Positions 12,070 to 26,100 of a stretch of 64,000 nucleotides of DNA are shown here, one piece after another. The DNA is from Cristatella mucedo (taxonomy: Eukaryota; Bryozoa; Phylactolaemata; Cristatellidae). A program made the translations under genes and the position numbers. Within the stretch, counting starts at the first letter, position 1. Each line of letters opens with the position of its first letter. The stretch spans positions 364,001 through 428,000 of the forward strand of contig WPIO01000164.1 of the NCBI GenBank assembly GCA_009760855.2. Reading direction: 5' to 3'. The notes beneath the pieces are model-generated. The model did no database searches and was not told the origin of the DNA. It worked only from the letters and a program-made list of their open reading frames with translations.

Positions 12070-15000
12070 GGCGCTTAGCATTTGCTGCAAAGGGAATTCT
12101 TGACTTGCACTGGTAGCTCTTTACTTGGCTATCTAGCAACTGATTCATTGGTTAACAGCATGCTGATTGAGTTAATTTTGTTCTATCACCGTAATAGCAG
12201 AAGACAGCTTGACCAAAAGTCTGCACAGAAAATGATCTTATTTTAATTTGGTAACCTAAGAAATTATTTATGAGACGTACATAGTGATCAAACTTGACAG
12301 ACGCTAGAACGCTATTGGCGTACTAGCTTAAAGCACGATAGGTCACCACCCTTGTCACTTGATCATGATAATAGGACAATTAATACGTAGAAGGGTGAAC
12401 AGTTCATCGCTCAAACGTTAGGTACTTACACATTACAGCAAAAGATTTATCTTTTCTAGTATTTTGTACGGTCATATTTATGGACTGGTTTCATTTAATA
12501 TATCCTTCGGCTTTTAAGCACGGAAATTGAGCGTACATTCAATTTAATTTAAAAAATCTCTTTTTAAATAATGACGACTAGATTTTAAATTCTTGGGTTT
12601 CGCTTCTTGGTCAAAGTGGCCGTATCCTTTTTCGTTTGCCCGAACTTCTTACGTGGACACTGAGGTCGTGCTTGGCATTTTCGGAAGCTTGTTTCACTGG
12701 CGTTGATCCCGCGGATGAATCGCTGTCGCGTTTGAACTCCGGATCCACATTCAGACCAGCAATTTGTGAAAGCTCCCCATTCTGTCCAAAAGTAATCTGA
12801 AATGGTTGACAGTTAAGTAAGACAATGCAGCATTTGACTGATTGATAGCGGCTCCTATCACTTGCAGTTGCCGCACTGGTATTGCGAGCATGCACTAAAT
12901 AACGTTAGTAAATCAATGCGAGTATATATCACAATAGTTTGAACGTTATTTTTTATGCATGCTAGTTTGGATCACCAAGAGTACGCTGCGGCGCTGAAAT
13001 CATTTAAGAAGCGTATTGTGAAGATGCGACCCAAGGATAGGTCAAAATTGTTAGTAACTCTATCCATTCGAGGAGTGGCTTAAAATCTAAAAAGAAATGG
13101 CCTCTCTTTTCTCTCAGACTATTTCATGCGAGCGTCAATGCTCAACTTACGTGCTCGCACCTATATATGTTGAATATCATATTGAAATAATTAACCGCGT
13201 TCATAATGATGCCAGATAATAGGCCAGCGAAGGAGGTGTGGAGCGAGGCTGGCGGCGGCGCCGCGTGGCATCTAGATGCAGCGACGCGTCTGGGAAAGAA
13301 GTTTCTTGTCGACTGCCAACTTACGCTGCGGAGCGGTATGAGTATACGATCGTCGGCCCGAATCGAATGGTGGATGCTGCAGCGATGCGAGCCGGCCTCT
13401 GACTGTCCGAGCAGTGCAGGCGCCGCTTTCAGCTTTCGGGGGCGCTTTTGCTGCAGCAACACGGTGCTCGTGTTTGTGTGAGCGCATTATTGATAGGATA
13501 TCGTTGAAAATCAGCCGTGGTTTGAGTCCCTCAACATAACTTTGGGTTTCTTAATAATAGCGACTGTGAACCAGCTATTATTATATCCTATGCTTGGCGG
13601 TATACAGCCCAGTTCAATTACTGGGCAAGAGTTTTCCCTAGCATTCGCGAATCAGCATGGATTAACACCCCAGGCGTTGCACTGGTCGGCAGTTCGGCAT
13701 TTAATAATAGTAATAATTCACTTGATAATGCACCCTCTGATAACTAAATCTCTCCCAAGTTGCTTTAAGCTTGCTGCAAGGCAACGCGATCGAATGGCTT
13801 TTTCTTTGAGTAATTGGCTATTGCAGACGGATTGCTCTCCTGCAAAACATGTTTGTTATCGAACAGACTTACCTATTTTACGGATTGGGAATAACCATCT
13901 TGAGAAGTCGGGGCTCTGTATTGCTCAAGTGTAACAAACTTCCGGACAATGTCAAGTATAAGTGCTGCGCCCGTCTCAGTTGATAGTTGCGACATCAAGA
14001 AAGGACTGAATATAGCGTCGGCATTTACTAGAGCCTGTGTGAGATCTCTCGATGTTATAGTAGGATAGGTGTGGAAACTGCGTCTCCACCTTTCTGTCAC
14101 TTGAAAAATTTGCTGAGCATCCATTTCATAAAACTAAACTGGTCTCACTGCTTGCTGCTACATTTGTGAAATAATACTGCACCCGAAATTGAATTTATTT
14201 AGTAAAAGATATAGATATTTCTGGATGACGATATTTAGGGTTTAAAAGCTGCATTTTCTGCTAGCTTGGCAAAATAACTGAATAATTCTCGGTTGAATTT
14301 ATATTGATGTGGACGCCATGCCTAACCACAATTGGGCAAATTGACTAACATCATCGTTATAATATTAAGGTGCACCCCCAGTTAAATAATTTGTCAGTGC
14401 TACACTGGCAGCCAATCAGCATTTAGCACGCAAAGTGCATTGTAATGGCCGGCCACCCTATTGAGAATATTGCTGAGGCTAGTATTAAACCGGAAGTTGG
14501 TTGCCAACGGGGGCGACGGAGGCGATTCATTATCTTAACCAGCGAATAGGTTATCTTTTTAATCCTGTCTTGCTACTGTAGCACTGGTGCAGCCCATATT
14601 TAAAGTTTCAAGTAGGGGTTTTCGTAAAGTCGATATTCGTCTTACAAGCAGGAGAGCTTAGCATATGCGTGCTCATGTCGTGCATGCTGCCACTAACCAC
14701 ACTTGCACGCTGACCTTGTGCATGTCACCCCTAACTATGTTATTCATGTCGTTTATCAAGCATGATATTACTCAACATTCAATCGCGTTTCCCTTTGCAG
14801 GAAATGTAAAGCGCCTAGAAAGAGATTGAGTTCTCTGAGGGTGCTTTATCAAGTGCATTACTATTATTATTAATAACGTTGTTTTTACTACTAGCAGTGA
14901 TTTGTTCTAAGAGAAGCGCGCATTTATTAAAAAATTGGTCGTCCTTGCTGTGAATATATTTGCACCGTACAGCCTCTGTGACTTGCAGGACTCACGATCT

Positions 15001-18000
15001 ACTTACTATGGATGCTACCGACCACTGTTCTTACGGTAGACAGGCTGACGTGCTAATTATCCATCAAACAAATACTGGTGTCCGCTTCACCAGCGCAGTT
15101 ACGGTCATAAACTAATACAACGCTCTTTAAGGAGCTTAGTTTCAGTCTTAATTTGAGATTCATTTCTGTGGCTCAGTATCAAAAGCAACTACAGCATATT
15201 AATAAGGAGATCACGGTTTGTGGGCTATCTCTCGCGAGCTCACCTTTACCTAACCTTTTTGCCATTGCATTGGCAAACTTTAAACAGACGCTAAAAAAGG
15301 TCACTTTTTAACATCATGTTCTGATTTCGTATTAATTTTCCACATTGTACAGGTAGCTACCGGCAAGTTTCCAACAGCCACATGGAAAATCTCGCATGGG
15401 CCTATTTTAGGTGCTCACAAGCAGATCTATTTTTCTAAAGGTGATAAATACGTTATTTTGGCTTTTTACGCGTTATAATTAACATATCACCAGAATAATT
15501 TAGTGTTTTATTAAAAATATCTTGGATTTCCAAAACATATATAGCGATATGGAAAATGAGTTACTGTTATTTACGTTACGGTAATCAATATAAAGATCGC
15601 TGATTACGTCCAGGAAAAACTTGAAATCGACATCTTCTAATCTTAAAGTAAAACAAATTTCCTAAACCTTTCCAAATGCTTCCTTTGAAGTGCTTCACTT
15701 GGAGCGACAGTCACTGAAAAATTGTTGTAAAGTTTTCACTTCAGGTTAGATAATAATTCGGAAATATAGCTTCGCTACCTGTGCCGTATCATTAGCTTAA
15801 AATAAGCGAGTTCCACTTTCATTTTCTACCACCGGTATAACTCGTAAAAAACCCCGAATTATAATCCTTTGAAGATTCTTAATATTATTTTATAGAAACT
15901 CGAAGCTTTCTTTAATAGCAAAGAATGGTAAACCTACAGCTGGGCTACAACCCCATGACTGGACGAAATGAAATTAATGACTTTAAGTCCAATTACGACT
16001 GAAATACTAACACGTTTGCTCTTACCTTTAATTTCAAATTCAATTGGTTCAGATTGTAATGTGTAGGACTTGTACAGACTATTTCCTGTTATTTTTACTT
16101 CGCATTGAACCTTAGCTATACCACTGGCGTCGGCGTCCCATGATAAGGAAATGGCGTTAACTTCCAAAATTCTGAGGAGGGTTATGTTTCCGTTCGGATA
16201 CCAATTCGTGATTACAACTGTGAATTTTCTGAGAGCTGAATAGTCACACACAGCTTCATAGAATTCACCACCATTTTTATAAGTAATATTCCAATAATTC
16301 GATTCGGAATATTGTGCTCTTGAGATTCTTACCACCGGGACGCCTGCAGAATAAATACAAGAGATATCGATCAGCATCTAATATCACACTGCTTCTAGAT
16401 AGAAAGTTTCTGTTTACCAAACGTTGGTAATCCAAATAAAGTCACTGTCAGTAGGAATTATGCCGGCTCAATAAACGTGGAAGCAAACAATTACTTAACG
16501 CTGATACTAAGCACTGAAGCATTGAATGCGAACAAGAACCATAAAATCTACAGAACTTCCAGACAACCAGCAGAATCCAAATTTTCCCCGTACTTACTTT
16601 CTACTATGCACACTAAGGAAGAATTAAAAGCCTTATATGTATACCCAAAATTCCATTTGCAATGTTAACATGTACGTTTGTATGTATGCGACCAAGTATT
16701 TAAGTAAGGACGTCCGTACGTACATACGTATGTATATATGTATGTATGTGTACATGTATGTATATATGTTTTTATGTATGGACATACGTACCTACGTAAT
16801 AATAATAATAATAATGTACTTGATAAAGCGCCCTCAGAGAACTTAATCTCTTTCTAGGCACTTTACATTTGCTGCAATGGGAAATGCAATTAAATGGTAA
16901 GTAAAATCATTCTTAAAAAAAAAAAAAAATGAATAACATGGTTAGGGGTAACATGCACAGGGTCATCGTGCAAATGTGGTTAGTGGCAGCATGCACAGTG
17001 TCAGCACGCATAAGCACGTGAAGGACGAATCACAGGGACCCACTCAATGCTGTCCTAAATAGGTGTGTTTTTAAGTTCCTTTTAAATGTGGTCAGGTCAG
17101 GGGATGTTCGGACGCAGGTCGGCAGGGAGTTCCAGGCTTTGGGAGCATACGAACTAAATGCATGGTCTCCAAAGGATTTGATGTTTGTACGAAGTATTTC
17201 TAGACTGTTGGATTCCGAAAAGCGGGTGGTACGATGCTTAGCCTGATGGGGGAGTATGTCGGAGAGATAGGCTGGAGCCATAGAATGAAGGGACCTAAAA
17301 ATGAGCGACAAAACGTAAGTGTGTATGTATGTATGTATGTATGTATGTATGTATGTATGTATGTATATGTGTGTGTATGTATGTATGTATGTGTGTATGT
17401 ATGAGTTCATGCATACATCTCTGCATGAATATATGTATACGTGTATGCATCCATGTGTGTAAGTATGTATGCATGTATGTATGTAACTTCACAAAGCAGT
17501 CATCCCCGCGCTAAAGAGCGGCCTCTGGCGACTGCTAGCTTGGTGTGGACTTTTACTTGATTTCTCCGTAATACCTTCGGGTATTTCGCTGCTATCTTCG
17601 CTGTGACTGTTTATGAGCTGTCCTCGGATATGCTACACAAAACAGGACCTGCTTAGCATAAGGTGCGATGTCGCCATTAGTCGATACCTACCGGCGGGCC
17701 TTCTCCGGTGCGTCAGTGAGAACATACCTGCATCCTGCGTTCGCCCCATCAACAGCTAGGCTATCAAACCTACGACTCGTAAGTTTAAAGCGCTAAATAG
17801 TACTTGTTGCGGTAGTAGCCCACCCGCTGTAGCCCAGCACGTTGTGAAACGTCGTCCCACGGCCGTTACCAAGGTCCAATTCCAATTCGAAGAGCCAGCG
17901 TCCGCCAGGCCGGACGCAAACGGTAAAGAATACGAGCCACTTCATCGCCGTCGTCCAGTTGTTGGACAGCCTCTTAAATTCCGCCTACTAAATGTCCGCT

Positions 18001-21000
18001 CGCTAAAAACCAAGGGGTTACTTATCCGCGATCAGGTGGTCCAGGAGAAGCTAGATGCATTTCTGCTTACCGAAACCTGGATGACGCCTTGTTCCAGTAG
18101 CTGTATTTCCGAGACCATCCCACCCGGGTTCTCATTCTATCAGTCCATGCGTTCTGACAAGGTTGGTGGCGGGGTTGCAATTGTTGTTCGCGAATAGTTT
18201 GACTATAAAATGTGCAGTTTCTCACATGGGTCATCGTGTGAATCGGTTGCTATCAGGTCTTCATCAAAGACAATGCCTCTCACCGTTGTGATATACCGAC
18301 CTCCTGGCTGTCTAAACTTGTTTATAGAGGAGTTTTCAGAGTTCCTCGCTAAAATATTTGTGTGTGACAGGCCGTTACTGATTGTAGGAGACTTCAATGT
18401 TCACGTTGACAACCCTAGCAACAGCCAGGTCCACTCTTTTCTTGACTGTGAGGAGAATCTTGGTTTGGCCCAACACGTTAATCATAGCACCCACGTCGGT
18501 GGCCACATTCTAGATCTCGTGATCACTAAGGATGTCCTTCCCACTGACTTTGTGGTGTGCCCACTTACCCTCTCAGATCATTGTTCGGTCTCGTTTACTG
18601 TTCCTGCTACCTCGTACTTGCAGGGCAATGTCGAATTTGCCGAACGACGTAACTTACAAAGCATTGACTTGGACAAGTTTTTGAAATCTGTTTGTGATGC
18701 AGGCCTTCTTGATCTGCATTCAGACTCGACCGGCAGCCTCGATACCCTCACTGATGCAATGAACATGACCGTCAGGAGCGCTCTTGACAAGCATGCTTCC
18801 GTTTGCTCTATTAATCAAATGCATTACCATTATTATTATTATTCTTAATATTATTATTATTATCCCTATCCGGCTTGTATAGTGGCTTGCCAAAAAATCA
18901 ACTAGCTCTTTATTTTGGTATCGGCCAAATTGTTGGGATTCCATTGTGGCTGATGAGATGCGGAAAAAAACAACTAGGCTCTAACAGATGGCTATGAACG
19001 TGGCTGCAAACCTAATTTTAAATTCAGAGAGGTTGGACGACGTGTAACCTTTGTCAAATTAGCAAGGATGGCTGCTGGTTCATCGACAGATACAGAGCAA
19101 AGTTCTTAACCCGACTCACTAGGCCCACGACGGGTTAGCTGCCCCATACATTTCTGAACTGCAGCAGTAGTTGGAGCCTTCTTATGCCTCTGTTTCGGTA
19201 TGGACACAAAATTAGCTGTTCCGTTTCTCTTTCTAACGACCTTTGGCAATAGAACCTGCAACTCTGAAGGTCCTAGATTGTGGAACTAACTTCCACAGAT
19301 CTCACGCAACGACGACTACTCACTTGATTCTAACTGTGGCACATTCTTCTAAGCAGTCCTGTGCTGCTAACTCAAGGTTACTCGTCAACTCAAATGGTCT
19401 CTTGGCTCTGCAATGCTTCCCACTTTCTCTTAGATGGATGAGAGGAAGTCTGTGGGCTAGTGATGGCGTACCGAAAGCTGCTTAGGTGGTGAGTGCCATA
19501 TACAAAACTCTCTTGTGCTGCACCTACATAGTCTTTGTGACTTTGTAATGTAATGTATCTCCGTCAGTAACTCCACAAAGTCATAAAGACCATGTAGGTG
19601 TTAAGCAGGAGAGTTTTGTATAGCTCACTCACAGCCTAAGCGGCTTTTGGTACGCATTCGGTAGCAAACAGACTTCATCTCACGCAACAAAGAGAAAGTG
19701 GAAGCATAGCAGAGTTAGGAGAGCAATTGAGGTAGTGAGTAGCATAGAAGTAGCAGTTCAGGACAGCTGAAAAGGATGTGCCATAGTCGGCAGTCGGAGA
19801 GCAGATGTCGTTGCGTAAGAATTGTGGAAGCGAGTTCCACAGTCTAGGACCTGCAGAGCTAAAGCTTCTATCGACAACTGTCTTTAAGCGAAGGAATGGG
19901 ACAGCCAATTTATCGTCCACACAGTACCTGAGGGCACAAACAGGCTGAAACTGATGCAGCAATTCAGCTAGCTACGAAGGAGCCAAGCCGTGGCGGGCCT
20001 TGTGGGTCAGCATAAGAACTTTGCTCGGTATCCTTTGCTCAACCGGCAACCATCCTAGCTCTTTCAGCAAAGTGACACGTGCTCAAACCGCTGGGACTTG
20101 AAGATCAGCCTTGCAGCCATATTCATAGTCCGTTGTAGTGGCATAATGGCTTTCTTTGGTAGCCCGATCAAAAAGGAATTACAATAATCAAGCCGAGACA
20201 GAACTAAAGAGCTATTTAAATTTTTTGCAAGCCACTGTGGGAGACAGCTTCTAATCTTGGATAGGGATCGGATGGGATGGCTAGCTGTAGAGGCAGTCTT
20301 CTGAATGAAGCTTTTGAAATTGAGGCAGCTGTCAAACACGACACCTAGATTACGAGCACGTGGTGAAGGTCGCACAATAGCATCACCTATTAGAACAGCA
20401 AAGCCTTTTAATCCAGCCATACGCTTAGGGTGTCCTATGAGAAGCAGTTCGGTTTCATCGTCATTTAATTTCAGGAAGTTTTCCGACATCCAGGATCGAA
20501 TATCGGCAAGGCAAGCATTCAGTTTCTCAGTTGCTGCAGCAGATTCCAACGGTTTGAATGACAAATACAACTGAGTATTGTCAGCATAGAAGTGATATCC
20601 TATTCCATAGGCCTTAATCACTTTTCCCAGGGGTTGAGTATAAATGGAGAACAGCAAGGGACCAAGTACAGACCCTTGAGGGACTCCACAGGTGACCCTT
20701 CTCATGTCTGAGACCTGACCCTCACACGACACGGATTGAACACGATCAGACAAGTATGATTTAAACCACGCCAGTGCTTCGTCTGCTAGACCAATCGTTG
20801 TTCTCAATCGTTCAAGCAGAACTTCGTGATCAATGGTGTCGAAGGCAGCAGACAGATCTAGCAGAGCTAAGGCAGTGACATTCCCGTCGTCGTTGCCACA
20901 TAGAATGTCATTGTTAGCACGGAGGAGAGCAGTTTCAGTAGAGTGCTGCCTCTTGAAACCTGATTGAAATGTTTGCGACATTCCATTATTTTCAATATGC

Positions 21001-23079
21001 TCAACTAGCTGCTTAGCTACAATTTTTTCAAGAATCTTTGATAAGAACGGTAGAAGGGAAACTTGTCGATAGTTTGCTAGGACCTCTGTGTCTAATCCAG
21101 GCTATTTAAGAATAGGTCTAACGATTGCCGATTTGAAGGACTTGGGGACGACCCCTTTTCCCAAAGAAGCATTTAAAATCTTGGTTATGGCAGGGCTAAG
21201 TTGGTCTGCAAGTGAAGACCACAGAGATGAAGGTATATGGTCTTCAGGAGACGAGCTCTTTTTGCTAGACCTTATTAAGGCAGCCACATCACAGGCAGAA
21301 ACATCGGAGAACCTTTTAAGAAAGGTCACAGGTTGAGGAACGGCGATTGCTTTGGCCGGAGGGGGCTTAATGGAGGCACGAATGTGCAGAATTCTTTCAG
21401 TAAAGAAGGCTGAAAACTTTTCGGCTGAGCCCTTATTATCTGGGGAGTCAGACCTGGCAGCATTGGCCAGTATATGGTTTACTGTCTTATAAATCTGTTT
21501 AGTGTCCGACTGGCAGGAATTCAGTTTTCTAATGAAAAAAGAAGCCCTGGCTTTTTATAACTTTCGGGTATAAACTCGAAGGAAGTCTTTAAAATTGACT
21601 AGGTCTGCCTCACTCCCCGATTTCTTGAAACGACGTTCCAGCCTGAGCTTAACACGGTTTATCTTAAAGAGTTTTTTGTAAATTGAAAGCAATCTTGACG
21701 ACTTTGAACACGCTCACTCAGAAAAATCGATCCCTTTCTAGGTGCTTTACGTTTGCTGCAAAGGGAAACGCGATTGAATGGTGAGCAGAATTGATAACGA
21801 TCGATTATACGATTCATGTTTAATAACCAACATGAATAAAATGGTTATAGGTGACACGAACAGGGTCAACATGCAAATGTGGTTAGTGGCAGCATGCACA
21901 GTGTCAAGTCGCATAAGCCCATGAAGTACGAATCACAGGGACTCACCAAATGCTGTCCTAAATAGGTGTGTTTTTAAATTCTTTTTAAAGTTGAGTTGGC
22001 TGGAAGAGTTGCGTGGAAAGAAAGGCTGCCAACTGATAATAAAAATCCTAGCTGATTAAAAAGCCTCTTTTTGTATAGCGACTGAAGAGCCTTTACGGCT
22101 ATCACCACAGCTTGCAGTGGCGATAAAGAATCGCCCACCGTAGGAATCGTACCCACGACCTCGGGACCGAGGTCGTGAAAGTAACCGCCTTACCTTGTGT
22201 GCCATCACGGCTCACCAATAATGCGATCGATGCACGAATAACTAGAAATCAAGCTTTACTCATCTGCACGAATCGCTCAGCCAAGCTTCGAGAATGCAGC
22301 ACACCATGGATAATTAAACATCACACATGCCCACCCTGAAACGATTGCACACGCAATAATATCCGGCGGCATCAATTGCCACAGTCGCAAGCAGCTGTGA
22401 CTACAACCGTCGGCGCTGTAGGGACATTGCAATGACACCGATTTCAGAGGAGAGAGCATTCTAAGGGGGATTTTGTTATCGCAGGGATGGACTCCCTGAT
22501 ATTGCCTATCTTCCGGACAAAGAATTGGGAGTAGCAGTCGGCAGGGATCGTCAGGTAAGGAGCTAATCAGGAATAGGCTGAAGAGATTGTTGATCGTCGA
22601 CATTAGCATGTTTTGGATGTGCAACTGTGATTCAAAAATGTTTTCACAGAAGCTGGACTTGCTTTTCTCTAGGATTGCTTGGTACAAACTACAGTAGTTG
22701 TCGTATGCTTGTCGATGGACAGTCAGCCCTGATCTCTTGTATGTTTTTTCAAGTTTGAGCTTAGTAGATCTAGCTAGCTGAATGACTGCGGTAAACCATA
22801 GGCCGTCCAGGCTAGGGCGCACAGTGGGCTTAGACTTATCACAAGATATAAATGTATACAACATTAATGTAATATAATATATAATATATATAAATATTAT
22901 TTATCACGGGACAATAATAACATAGTTATATTTATAATCTAATATATAATGCATAGATGTAATGCTAGAACACTGCAATTCTCAGTCGCATTTTTACTGA
23001 CGCATATTTTTCTCTCTCCATCTTTCTTTCTCTCTCTCTCTCTGTCTCTCTCTCTCGCTGCCTTTTCTCTCTCACACCC

Positions 23080-23126
<47 letters not shown>

Positions 23127-26100
23127 CTCTCTTAATTGAATCTAGAATTGAATTTCAATGAACGATACCCTCATCCGAGGAGCGTATTAATATATGCATC
23201 GTTGTCCGTAATTTCTTAAAGCTACCGTGAGGTAGTGGGCGTAACTCAGTAGAGTTTTCTATAGCACTCGCTAAGCCACTCAGCGGCTCACTCACTCAAC
23301 CCTCAACCAACAGACTTCGTCTGGCGCACAAAACAGAAATTGTGCAGCATTGCTAAGTCAGCTGGGCGTTAGAAGAAGTAAGCAGCATGGCAGTGGCAGC
23401 TCGGAATAGCTGGAAAGAATTAGCCACAGTTGGTAGCTGGCGAGTAGATTTCATTGCATAAGAGCTATGAACATGGGTTCCTAGGTCTAACGCCTGCAGA
23501 CCTACGGCTATTATTAATAACAATCATAATAACAATGCATTCGATAAATCGCTCTCAGAGAATCTAGTCTTTGTAGGTGATTCACATTTTGGTATTATCA
23601 CCAACGGTCTGTAAGCTTATTATTTGCAGAGCTAATGACTTGCCCGTAGAGTGCAACAATTTTGAAACTGATGCACTGGCTCTGCTTGTGAGCCACTGCA
23701 TCAACCACTTCATCATGACACTTCACTGGCCCTCAATTTCATCTATCAATTTGAACGTGCAATTCTCTGCGTGGGAAATTAAACTGTTTTAGCGTAATAT
23801 TCCCACTATTGAATTACTAAGCGACTTGTCAAAAGTTCGTAGACAAATCCTCCGAATAGGTTGTGTTTGGGCAGGGTTTGGTTAGCCATATTCTTATCCG
23901 TTTACATCTGAGTTTTATCTCTCTAACTGCCTTTTACATATTTAGTTGCTCAGTAGTTTGATGAAGTACTGCCAATTAAGTCATCCCAGTCGTCAAACGT
24001 ACGGTTATTCTTTCATAATATCAATATGTTGCTTTGCAATGCAATTCAATTATTTTCATATAGGAGCTGCCTATTCATTCAAATCGGCTTTTCATGAATT
24101 TACATAATATAACGATGTATGTGCTTAGCTTATGGAAGAGACACTTACTGCACCTTTTATATTTTACAATTTGTATTGCTCAACTTTAACGACTTTATTT
24201 CTCGATAGAAGGCAAACGCATGCATATATATTTATTGTGCCAATGTTCGCATGAAAACGGCTTATCTAAAAAAACAAGGGTACTCTTGAATGTGGAATGC
24301 AATACAGAGCGAGCAGTGCGACTTTGTAAAGGCTCACATTCAATAGCTCACCAAAATTAAGGCTAAAGTAAGACTTAATTTCACCATCAATAATCATAAT
24401 TGTAAGTAAGCAATAAATTCTATACAGCCGTCAAAAACGGAGGGCACCGTGCTATTTCTTAAGCCAAAGCGCAAAAAAATGTTCAACATGAACTACGCAA
24501 TTAAATATAACAGTTGCATATTGAAATTGGGAAATTATATTACTTGATCTTACTTTAACGAAGCTCTTAATAGTTCTATCACAGTAATAATACTAACTGC
24601 TCGGCTTCGTCCTGTTGCGATATCCAGGAAAATTCAGGGTTTTCAATACTATGCAAAACACCCACAGAGATCTCAATCACTTTTTAGGTGTTTTGCGTTT
24701 GATGCAAGGAAAACGCGATCGAATGTTTAGCTGTAGCATGCTCGATAAACAACAAGGACAGCATGGCTGCGGGTTACAAGCACAGATTCAGCATGCAATT
24801 ATGGTTAAATGACGCAAGAACAGTGTCAAAGGAGTTCACATTATTCTATGTAATTTGAGGCACACAGGCTTTGCCGACCGCACCCTAGCAGATGTCATAA
24901 TCCCAATGTTGTTCTGCCTCAACTTCGTGAAGCTGTTTTCGATTATTTTCAAAACACGTATGCACTAGAAAACACTTCTTATTTCCCCTTTATTATTATT
25001 TAAAAAATTCCACCAAAACACTGCACGTGAATTGCCAAGCATTAAAATCCTCGATTGTAATCAAGATCGCAAATTAATTTTAATGCTGTAATTTTCCACG
25101 AAAGTATTTCATAGGACGATGTTCGTAATGTAGGAATAACCCCAGCTCGATGTAAGCTGCAGTGTGTTCCGCATAACTCATCATTGAAGATTACGTGGCA
25201 TTCTTCGGCTTCAGGCTACCTATCTAAACTACTACTCCACCGGGCTAAGCGACGTAACACTCGCGTTTTGGAATCTAACTGCTTAACTACAGCTCATACG
25301 AAACTCAATTTATTTAGAGAGAGTGCCTTTAGTTTTTGTGCTCCCAGAGTCCGGAACATTCTTTCGACATGCCACATCGCCTCCTCTGATATGACCTCAT
25401 TTAAGAAGGAGCTAAAAACGCATCAACTTATCACAACATTTAGTGAGTCCCTCGGATTCGTCCTTTCAGTGCTTATGCCAGCCGAGACTTCCCAAGCTGC
25501 CACTAAACATACTTGCATGCTGACCCTGTGGTTGTCACCCCTGACCATGTTAATCCTATTGTTAATTTCGTAAGCTACAACTAACCATTCAATCCTGATT
25601 CAGTTGCAACAAATAATAGTACTGGGTTAGAGGATGCTGTATCAAATTCATTTTTAATAATATTATTATTAAAAATTAATAGCTCAGAAATCCACCTTAT
25701 AATGCAGACCTAGGACTTTCTAAACTTGCTTGGACTCTTATGTGTGCAAAAATAAAAACCCTAAAACGATAACTAATTCCTTTCCCAGGCTGGCCCGAGT
25801 GGGTTAACACAGGTGACTCTGTAATATATAATTCCAAAAGATAGCTCGTACCTAAGTATGTTTTAGCTTCTGGAAAGCACACTGGATTTAAGTAGGCAAA
25901 ATTTGTTTATACGTTTGTCGGATTTCGATTACCTAGGTAGCCACTCCTGAGCAAGGGCCTTGCCTAGGCGTGGTCATAATGACATGTGCCGGTCAAGTGG
26001 TTACGGTGCTGGTTCCCGACAAAAGGTCTCGCTGAAGTTGTTGGCTTGAGCCCTAAGCATGTGTAAAGTGCGTGAATAGAGATTAAGTTCTCTTGGAGTG

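Larger units (their letters stand above)
11630..12095 (-). mobile_element. LINE-A 3' tail interrupted by an LTR insertion
   Basis: 11630-11698 is the (ATT)n end plus hairpin side CCCTCAGAGAACTAA. 12067-12095 is the inner part TAGGCGCTTAGCATTTGCTG. The two halves are separated by an expanded (CT)n tract and the insertion at 11699-11989. Confidence 0.7.

Noticed and set aside
11891-12148. Open frames rich in Arg-Glu or Leu-Ser across the CT tract
   Set aside because: They are translations of the (CT)n microsatellite and have no coding meaning.
12611-12895. A 94-codon frame over the TSP1-a exon
   Set aside because: The frame giving [14 protein letters not shown], with matching splice phases, is far better supported.
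13206-13481. Protein-coding gene in the CpG-rich patch on the plus strand
   Set aside because: Frames are open on both strands because of composition, and none has a recognisable domain.
16637-17514. Open frames rich in Tyr, Met, Cys and His
   Set aside because: They come from the (TATG)n array on either strand.
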